NCBI GenBank assembly: GCA_934481505.1
Contig: CAKSPP010000022.1
Span: 1 to 11,984 of the forward strand
Source: an uncultured Eubacteriales bacterium
GTDB taxonomy: Bacteria > Bacillota > Clostridia > Oscillospirales > UBA644
Length of the DNA: 11,984 nucleotides
Direction of reading: 5' to 3'
Of the stretch, positions 6,816-11,984 are shown in pieces. The notes under the pieces were generated by a model that was not told the DNA's origin, ran no database searches, and saw only the letters and a list, made by a program, of their open reading frames with translations. A program made the position numbers and the translations under genes. How positions within the stretch are numbered: the first letter of the stretch is position 1; each line of letters opens with the position of its first letter.

Positions 6816-7504
6816 TATTTTTCCTTCTTTACATTAAGAACCGTGAGTTTGTTTTCCTTTACCGAAAAGGAAACGTTAAATCCGTACATTTCAAAAGAAT
6901 ATATTCTTTCGGGGTCGCTTTGATACGCAGGTCTCGGGTCTTCGGAAAGCACATCCGCAAAAACCGAAAGCAGATTTTCGGGGATATTTTTCTTTGCTTC
7001 ATTTGAAAACTCAACCGAAAGTTTTTCATTTTCATGCTCTGCGGCAAAGCCGTACTTTGCGTTTTCGGCAGAATCGGCAAACGGAAGGTACGGTTTTATA
7101 TCAAAAACCGGGGTTCCGTCCATGATATCAGCCCCCGAAACGCGTAAAAAGACTTTTCCGTCGGGCTTTTTACCGAAAGTTTCGAGTTTTACAAGCGACA
7201 AGCCTATCGGGTTCGGGCGAAAGGGCGAACGGGTCGCGAAAACGCCGCGTCTTTCGTTTCCGCCGAGCCTCGGAGGTCTGACGGTCGGAGACCATTTTTC
7301 TCTGTCGTTTTCGGAAAAATACCATAAAACCCAGAGATGAGAAAAGCCTTCAAGTCCGCGAAGAGATGTTTCGTTTGAATATTCGGGAAGAAACTCAATT
7401 TCGGAAACAAGCGACTTTACAACGCCGCTCTGCCGCGGTATTCCGAACTTTTCGGGAAACGCCGAGCGGACGACGGCTATCGGGTGAAAAACTACATCCT
7501 GCAT
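6815..7504 (-). CDS. trmO: tRNA (N6-threonylcarbamoyladenosine(37)-N6)-methyltransferase TrmO
   Basis: TrmO (YaeB/VirR family) uses S-adenosylmethionine to methylate t6A at position 37 of ACY-decoding tRNA-Thr, giving m6t6A. The 229-residue protein carries the family hallmarks: TVRPPRLGG (74-82), RGVFATRSPFRPNPIGLS (86-103), and the DIMDGTPVFDIKPYLPFAD segment (126-144). The C-terminal DPRPAYQ motif (189-195) is in the smaller second domain. Length is near the normal ~235. The ATG at 7502-7504 has AAGGAGA (7511-7517) at 6 nt. It is first in a two-gene unit with the TSUP permease and sits just after a near-consensus promoter. No sequence link between tRNA modification and the transporter is apparent. 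Confidence 0.94.
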   Translation of the reverse strand: MQDVVFHPIAVVRSAFPEKFGIPRQSGVVKSLVSEIEFLPEYSNETSLRGLEGFSHLWVLWYFSENDREKWSPTVRPPRLGGNERRGVFATRSPFRPNPIGLSLVKLETFGKKPDGKVFLRVSGADIMDGTPVFDIKPYLPFADSAENAKYGFAAEHENEKLSVEFSNEAKKNIPENLLSVFADVLSEDPRPAYQSDPERIYSFEMYGFNVSFSVKENKLTVLNVKKEK

Positions 7505-7528
7505 ATATATTCTCCTTGATATTACACC

Positions 7529-7557
7529 ATTTTATAAAAACGGCAAGTCGTTGTCAA
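7529..7557 (-). promoter_or_regulatory. Strong sigma-A promoter for trmO and the TSUP gene
   Basis: On the minus strand a perfect -35 box TTGACA (7552-7557) is followed after 17 nt by TAAAAT (7529-7534). The predicted transcript starts near 7522, with a leader of about 18 nt that contains the AAGGAGA ribosome binding site. The -35 hexamer is also part of the descending arm of the tspO terminator stem. Confidence 0.78.
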
Positions 7558-7588
7558 CACTTTTTGCAATATTGACACCAACCTGCCG
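7536..7588 (-). terminator. Intrinsic terminator after tspO (end of parE-parC-maf-tspO unit)
   Basis: Arms at 7572-7588 (ascending in the minus-strand RNA) and 7541-7557 (descending) pair over 17 positions. There are 14 Watson-Crick pairs, two G-U pairs and one mismatch, around a 14-nt loop. A run of five T on the minus strand (7536-7540) follows. The two wobbles are valid pairs only in the minus-strand RNA, which orients the terminator towards tspO. It starts 6 nt after the tspO stop. The five-U tract is short, so termination may be partial. Confidence 0.68.
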
Positions 7589-7593
7589 ATTTT

Positions 7594-8058
7594 TTATCTG
7601 TTCAGAAGCCATACGCCGCAGCTTAAATATCCGGCAAAGGTAAGCCAGAGAAGATACGGGTAGTTGAGATACGCCGCCGAGGGCTTTATTTTCGCAAAAA
7701 GGATTATCATATAAAGAACGAGAATCCAGAGAAGAATAAGCCAAAGAAACGAAAAAAAGTAAAGTCCGAAACCGAAGAAAAATATGCTCCAAAAGAAATT
7801 TACAATAAGCTGAATTCCGTAAACTGTAAGAGCTTTTCTTTTTTCGGGACTTCCGCTTTCGTAAATTATTACGCTCGAAATTCCCATTAAAACGTAGAGA
7901 ATACTCCACGCTATCGGAAAAAGAAACGCGGGCGGAGAAAACGCGGGCTTTGAAATTTCCTCGAAAGCCTGCATCTGCCCCGATGTAAGCAAAGCCGAAA
8001 GACCTCCTGCGGCAAGCGGAATAATTATTCCGACGGCGTATTTAATGAATTTTTTCAT
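7594..8058 (-). CDS. tspO: TspO/MBR family membrane protein
   Basis: TspO proteins are five-helix membrane proteins that bind porphyrins and other tetrapyrroles; in bacteria they have been linked to tetrapyrrole handling and stress. The 154-residue product (155 from the previous ATG) has the expected helices near 5-24, 43-65, 77-98, 100-122 and 129-151. Family motifs are KPAFSPPAFLFPIAWSILYVLMG (37-59), QLIVNFFWSIFFFG (83-96) and LNYPYLLWLTFAGYLSCGVWLLN (131-153). Two adjacent ATGs exist. The one at 8056-8058 was chosen because it sits 7 nt from GGGGG, while 8059-8061 would be only 4 nt away. The gene follows maf by 28 nt and ends at the terminator at 7536-7588. Confidence 0.92.
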   Translation of the reverse strand: MKKFIKYAVGIIIPLAAGGLSALLTSGQMQAFEEISKPAFSPPAFLFPIAWSILYVLMGISSVIIYESGSPEKRKALTVYGIQLIVNFFWSIFFFGFGLYFFSFLWLILLWILVLYMIILFAKIKPSAAYLNYPYLLWLTFAGYLSCGVWLLNR

Positions 8059-8063
8059 CATTT

Positions 8064-8070
8064 CACCCCC
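8064..8070 (-). promoter_or_regulatory. Ribosome binding site for tspO
   Basis: GGGGGTG (minus strand) matches GGAGGTG with one mismatch. Its spacing favours the second of two consecutive ATGs (8056-8058) over the first (8059-8061). Confidence 0.5.
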
Positions 8071-8086
8071 GGAATATTATATGAAG

Positions 8087-8647
8087 TTATTCGGGAATTA
8101 TTTCGGAAAGCATTTTTTTCGTTAAAATTGTGGGAAGACCGACTATCGTATAGAAATCGCCCTCCGTTTTTTCAACGAGCCTTTCCCCTATTCCCTGAAC
8201 GGCATATCCGCCGGCTTTGCCGAAACATTCGCCGGTCGCAATGTAGTCGGAGATATCCTTTTCGGAAAGATTTTTGAAAGTGACGGAAGCAAAATCGGAC
8301 TTTGTTTCGGTCTTTTCGTCGGAAATGACGGTTACCCCGGTGTAGACCCTGTGGGTTTTTCCCGAAAGAAACGAGAGCATTTCCCTCGCCTCTTTTTCGG
8401 TATGGGGTTTTCCGAGAATTTTGCCGTCAAGGGTGACGACGGTATCGGAACCGAGAATAATTTCTCCTTTTCCGCGTTTTACCGCCTCTGCTTTTCTTTT
8501 CGACAGCGTTTCGACGGTCTGACGGGCAGAAAAACTTTCGGGGACTGTTTCGTCGCAATCGGACGGTCGGACGGTAAAAGAATAACCGAGCATAGTCAGA
8601 ATATCGCTTCTTCGCGGAGAGGCTGACGCCAAAACAAGTTTATACAT
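8087..8647 (-). CDS. maf: Maf/YhdE-type nucleoside triphosphate pyrophosphatase
   Basis: Maf-like proteins hydrolyse nucleoside triphosphates to monophosphate and pyrophosphate, and YhdE-type members act on dTTP/UTP and modified pyrimidine nucleotides. From the ATG at 8645-8647 the product has 186 residues, the usual length. It begins MYKLVLASASPRR with the phosphate-binding SASPRR at 8-13. The catalytic-type Asp68 is in ILGSDTVV, followed by GKILGKP. The KAGGYAVQGIG segment (134-144) and EGDFYTIVGLP near the end are also typical. A longer in-frame start at 8659 would be TTG and lacks homology. The ribosome binding site GAGGAA lies in the last parC codons, and only one base separates the parC stop from the ATG, so translation is probably coupled. 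Confidence 0.95.
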   Translation of the reverse strand: MYKLVLASASPRRSDILTMLGYSFTVRPSDCDETVPESFSARQTVETLSKRKAEAVKRGKGEIILGSDTVVTLDGKILGKPHTEKEAREMLSFLSGKTHRVYTGVTVISDEKTETKSDFASVTFKNLSEKDISDYIATGECFGKAGGYAVQGIGERLVEKTEGDFYTIVGLPTILTKKMLSEIIPE

Positions 8648-8648
8648 A

Positions 8649-10829
8649 CTATTCCTCAAAGAGCGAAAGCTGCTCCTGCTCCATATCTTCTTTTCTCAAA
8701 AAGCTGCCCGCCGCGGGGATGTTTTTCGTGCGGTAGTGCGACGGTTCGCCGAAAATTCCCTCTTCAAAAGGCACGACTTTGGCAAGGAACGTTTTTCCTT
8801 TTTTCAGGGTTATGACATTTACCCCTGCGGTGCTCTTTGTTGTTTTCGGGGAAATCGACGCGGTGGAAATTATCAGAACGCGGTTATTCGACGCGTAGCA
8901 GACGAATTCCTGTTCTTCGGTTATATAGAAGATCGCGACAAGCGGCGACGCGGTGGAATAGGCGTTGATAAGCTTTTTGCGGTTCGATTTGGTTTCATAA
9001 GCGGAAAGGTCGACTCGTGCACATTTTCCGTTTTCGAAAAATGCGAGAACGGAGCCTTTATATTCCTTTACGGGGAACGCAAACAGCACGTTTTCGTCTT
9101 TATCGAAAGAGAGTTTCTGCGGCAGGAATTCGCCGAGTAGGCTTGCTTTCGTGTCGTCGAATTCGTAAACTTTCGATTTGTAAGCCTGTCCTTTGTCGGT
9201 AAAGACGATAAGGTCGCAGGAGTTCGACGTTTCATAGGAATTCTTTATTTCGTCGCCCTCTTTGAGCTTTTGGTCGCTCGACATACGAAGCGACTGCGGC
9301 GTTATCTTTTTGAGGTAACCGTCGCGGGTGACGAAGACGGAAACGGGGTAATCCTCGATTTCGTTGCTTTCGGTGTATTCCGAAACGTCCTCTTTATAAA
9401 TTATCGTCGTTTTTCTCGGTTTTCCGTATTTTTTCGCGATGTTTTCAAGCTGTTTTATTATGACTTTATCGATTTTTTTCGGGCTTGAAACGATATCTTC
9501 GAGGTCGGAGATTTCCTTACGCAAAGCGTCGGTTTCGGAGATTTTATTGAGAATATAATTCTTGTTAAGGTTACGCAGCTTTATATCGGCGACGAATTCC
9601 GCCTGAATTTCGTCTATGCCGAAGCCTATCATAAGGTTCGGGACGACTTCGCGGTCGTCTTCGGTGCCTCTGATTATCTTTATCGCCTTATCGATATCGA
9701 GAAGAATTTTGCCGAGGCCTTCTAAAAGATGAAGCTGATCTTTCTTTTTCTTGATGTCGAAAGTCATACCCCTCTTCAAGCAGCCGCGGCGGAAATCCGT
9801 CCATTCAAGGAGAATTTCACGGACGCCGAGGACTTTCGGGCTGCCGTTTATAAGCAGATTGAAGTTGCAGGCAAAACTGTCTTCAAGCGGGGTCATTTTA
9901 TAGAGCTTCTGCATGAGTTTATCGGCGTCGGTTCCGCGTTTGAGGTCGATGGTTATTTTCATACCGTCGAAGTCGGTTTCGTCTCTGACATCGGAAATTT
10001 CCCTGATTTTACCGGCTTTTATAAGGTCGGCAATTTTGTCGATTATCGCCTCGACCGTAGTCGAATAAGGAATTTCGTAAACTTCTATGCAGTTGTTTTT
10101 CTTATCGTATGTATATTTGCTGCGGAGTTTGAAGCTGCCGACGCCCTTTTCGTAAATGGAACGAATCTGAGCAGCGTCGTAGATGAGATCAGCCCCGGTA
10201 GTAAAGTCGGGAGCGATAAGAGTAAGCAGCAGATCGTGGTCTTTGTTTTTTATAAGTTCGGAAGTCGTTCGGCAGATTTCTTCAAGGTTAAAGGAGCATA
10301 TATTCGACGCCATGCCGACCGCAATTCCCTGGTTCGGAGAAACAAGGATATTCGGGAAAGTTACCGGAAGAAGTTCGGGTTCTTTTGTCGTGGAGTCGTA
10401 GTTATCGACAAAATCGACGACGTCTTTATCGATATCCGCGAAAATTTCCTTGCAGAAAGCGTCGAGTTTTGCTTCGGTATATCTTGACGCGGCGAACGCC
10501 ATATCCCTCGAAAAATGCTTTCCGAAGTTACCTTTCGAGTCGATAAACGGGTGCAGAAGAGCGTCATGACCGCGGGTTAAACGAACCATCGTTTCATATA
10601 TTGCGGAGTCACCGTGGGGGTTAAGACGCATGGTCTGACCGACGATATTTGCGGACTTGGTTTTCGCTCCGTTTATAAGCCCCATTTTATACATCGTGTA
10701 AAGCAGCTTGCGGTGGGAGGGCTTAAATCCGTCGATTTCGGGGATAGCACGGGAGACGATAACACTCATCGCGTAAGGCATATAGTTTTCTTCGAGCGTC
10801 TGCGTTATCGGTTTCTGACTGTATTCCAT
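8649..10829 (-). CDS. parC: DNA topoisomerase IV subunit A (ParC-type type IIA topoisomerase)
   Basis: This 726-residue breakage-reunion subunit cuts and rejoins DNA with ParE to decatenate chromosomes. The N-terminus TLEENYMPYAMSVIVSRAIPEIDGFKPSHRKLLYTMYKMG is typical of GyrA/ParC. The catalytic tyrosine is Tyr117 in FAASRYTEAKL. The quinolone-determining segment reads HGDSAIYE, with Ser75 and Glu79 at the positions of E. coli GyrA Ser83 and Asp87. IAVGMASNI and SDVRDETDFDGMKI mark the tower region, and a coiled coil lies near 430-475. From about 495 a beta-pinwheel C-terminal domain shows repeated strands (SVFVTRDGYLKKIT, LIVFTDKGQAYKSK, VLAFFENGKCARVD, VCYASNNRVLIIS) but no GyrA-box QRRGGKG. 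This favours ParC over GyrA. The ATG at 10827-10829 has AAAGGAGG and lies 14 nt after parE. Confidence 0.9.
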   Translation of the reverse strand: MEYSQKPITQTLEENYMPYAMSVIVSRAIPEIDGFKPSHRKLLYTMYKMGLINGAKTKSANIVGQTMRLNPHGDSAIYETMVRLTRGHDALLHPFIDSKGNFGKHFSRDMAFAASRYTEAKLDAFCKEIFADIDKDVVDFVDNYDSTTKEPELLPVTFPNILVSPNQGIAVGMASNICSFNLEEICRTTSELIKNKDHDLLLTLIAPDFTTGADLIYDAAQIRSIYEKGVGSFKLRSKYTYDKKNNCIEVYEIPYSTTVEAIIDKIADLIKAGKIREISDVRDETDFDGMKITIDLKRGTDADKLMQKLYKMTPLEDSFACNFNLLINGSPKVLGVREILLEWTDFRRGCLKRGMTFDIKKKKDQLHLLEGLGKILLDIDKAIKIIRGTEDDREVVPNLMIGFGIDEIQAEFVADIKLRNLNKNYILNKISETDALRKEISDLEDIVSSPKKIDKVIIKQLENIAKKYGKPRKTTIIYKEDVSEYTESNEIEDYPVSVFVTRDGYLKKITPQSLRMSSDQKLKEGDEIKNSYETSNSCDLIVFTDKGQAYKSKVYEFDDTKASLLGEFLPQKLSFDKDENVLFAFPVKEYKGSVLAFFENGKCARVDLSAYETKSNRKKLINAYSTASPLVAIFYITEEQEFVCYASNNRVLIISTASISPKTTKSTAGVNVITLKKGKTFLAKVVPFEEGIFGEPSHYRTKNIPAAGSFLRKEDMEQEQLSLFEE
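8652..8657 (-). promoter_or_regulatory. Ribosome binding site of maf within the parC 3' end
   Basis: GAGGAA encodes the last two Glu codons of ParC, just before its TAG stop, and also serves the maf ATG at 8645-8647. It supports this ATG over the TTG at 8657-8659. Confidence 0.65.
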
Positions 10830-10843
10830 ACTTTTCCCCTCCT

Positions 10844-11984
10844 TTAAGAAATATCGGCAAGTTCAAGATAATAGTTGCCTTTTTCGGCGATAAACTCTTT
10901 TCTTGCCTGAAGATTGTTGCCGAGAAGCACGTCGAAATACATTGCGGTTTTTTCTGCGTCTTCTGGGGTAACGAGCAAAAGTTTTCGCGTTTTCGGATCC
11001 ATTGTCGTAAGCTTCATCATATCTGGTTCGTTTTCGCCGAGGCCCTTTGAACGCTGAACCGAAATTTTGCCGTCGAGTTTGGCGGTTATTTCGGCTTTTT
11101 CCCTGTCGGTATAAGCAAAATAGGTCTTATCTTTATTCGTGATTTCGTAAAGCGGAGATTCCGCGATAAAGACCTTGTTTTCCTGCAACAAAGTCGGCAT
11201 AAGGCGGTAAATCATTGTAAGAATAAGCGTCCTTATCTGATAGCCGTCAACATCGGCATCGGTGCAGATTATTATTTTCGAAAATTTGAGGTTTTGCAGA
11301 TTGAATTCGGAAAAACTCTTTCCGCGGGTCTTCATTTCGACGCCGCAGCCGAGAATTTTGACAATATTCGTTATTATTTCGCTGTTGAGAATCTGGTTGA
11401 AATCGGCTTTTAAGCAGTTGAGGATTTTACCTCTTACAGGCATTATCGCCTGGAATTCGGCGTCTCTCGCCTGTTTTACGGAACCGACGGCAGAGTCGCC
11501 CTCAACGATGTAAAGCTCTCTTATCGAAGAGTCTTTCGAGCGGCAGGCGACGTATTTTTCGATACGGTTTGTGATATCGACTTCGGCGACAAGTTTCTTT
11601 TTTAACGACTGACGCGTTTTTTCGGCGTTTTCGCGGCTGCGTTTGTTGACGAGAACCTGATTTGCTATCTTCTCGGCTTCTTCTTTATTTTCGATAAAAT
11701 AGACTTCAAGACGGTGTTTTAGGAATTCGGTCATCGCGTCCTGAATAAATTTATTGTTTATCGATTTTTTCGTCTGGTTTTCGTAAGAAGTCTGGGTCGA
11801 ATAAGAGTTCGAGACGAGGGCAAGGCTGTCTTCGACGTCGCTAAACGCTATCTTGCTTTCGTTTTTATTGTATTTTCCCGAAGATTTGATATAGGCGTCG
11901 ATTGCCGCAACAAAAGCGTTTTTGACGGCTTTATCGGGAGAACCGCCGTATTCGAGAAAGCTTGAGTTGTGGAAATATTCAATA
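10844..11984 (-). CDS. parE: DNA topoisomerase IV subunit B (ParE-type), 5' partial
   Basis: The frame stays open to the window edge, so this is the C-terminal ~379 residues and the ATG at 11732-11734 is internal. The N-terminal GHKL ATPase site is outside the window. The visible part begins IEYFHNSSFLEYGGSPDKAV, within the transducer domain, and continues through SYSTQTSYENQTKKSINN. The TOPRIM domain follows: the metal-binding Glu is in IVEGDSA (bases about 11489-11503), then TDADVDGYQIRTLILTMIYR holds the two Asp ligands. RSKGLGENEP matches the conserved RYKGLGEM block, and PEDAEKTAMYFDVLLGN is the usual C-terminal end. It pairs with the adjacent parC in the normal ParE-ParC order. GyrB is the alternative, but the GyrA-box-less partner favours ParE. 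Confidence 0.9.
   Translation of the reverse strand, partial: IEYFHNSSFLEYGGSPDKAVKNAFVAAIDAYIKSSGKYNKNESKIAFSDVEDSLALVSNSYSTQTSYENQTKKSINNKFIQDAMTEFLKHRLEVYFIENKEEAEKIANQVLVNKRSRENAEKTRQSLKKKLVAEVDITNRIEKYVACRSKDSSIRELYIVEGDSAVGSVKQARDAEFQAIMPVRGKILNCLKADFNQILNSEIITNIVKILGCGVEMKTRGKSFSEFNLQNLKFSKIIICTDADVDGYQIRTLILTMIYRLMPTLLQENKVFIAESPLYEITNKDKTYFAYTDREKAEITAKLDGKISVQRSKGLGENEPDMMKLTTMDPKTRKLLLVTPEDAEKTAMYFDVLLGNNLQARKEFIAEKGNYYLELADIS

Noticed and set aside
9729..10487. Open frame of 252 codons on the + strand opposite parC
   Set aside because: It lies wholly antisense to a well-supported parC, has no ribosome binding site, and its product is low-complexity (Phe/Val/Arg-rich) with no family resemblance. 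It is a codon-bias shadow.

Overview
The window looks like chromosomal DNA of a moderate-GC Gram-positive anaerobe of class Clostridia (Oscillospirales-like). This assignment is inferred from the protein sequence style (clostridial family I pyrophosphatase, paired ParE/ParC, DUF4430 plus terpenoid-cyclase-like surface proteins), from strong AGGAGG-type ribosome binding sites and from the absence of outer-membrane genes. There are no tRNAs, rRNAs, insertion sequences, CRISPR arrays or phage genes. Two blocks of genes converge on a shared terminator at about 5.4 kb.

Left block (+ strand, 1-5399). A tightly coupled operon encodes what appears to be a surface vitamin-capture and ECF uptake system. 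In order it holds: a membrane-anchored alpha/alpha-barrel protein (5' end outside the window), a small DUF4430 (transcobalamin C-terminal-like) protein, the ECF transmembrane coupling protein EcfT, a double-ATPase EcfA fusion, and an S component. All junctions in this series overlap (1, 4, 28 and 4 nt). The first two proteins correspond to the alpha and beta domains of animal intrinsic factor/transcobalamin, but encoded as two separate genes. With the dedicated ECF module this suggests corrinoid (B12-type) capture and import. A 69-residue XRE-type regulator with its own extended -10 promoter follows, and the block ends at a perfect 18-bp inverted repeat.

Right block (- strand, 11984-5421). 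Read in the direction of transcription it contains parE (5' end outside), parC, maf and tspO. A terminator follows, and its descending arm contains the -35 box of the next promoter. That promoter drives trmO and a TauE/SafE (TSUP) permease, whose stop and start codons overlap. Last comes ppa, the inorganic pyrophosphatase. These are mostly housekeeping functions: decatenation, nucleotide-pool sanitation, tRNA t6A methylation and pyrophosphate hydrolysis, plus two small membrane proteins.

The most notable part is the split intrinsic-factor-like pair attached to a dedicated ECF transporter. The rest of the window is conventional. Coding density is very high, and no gap exceeds about 100 bases.
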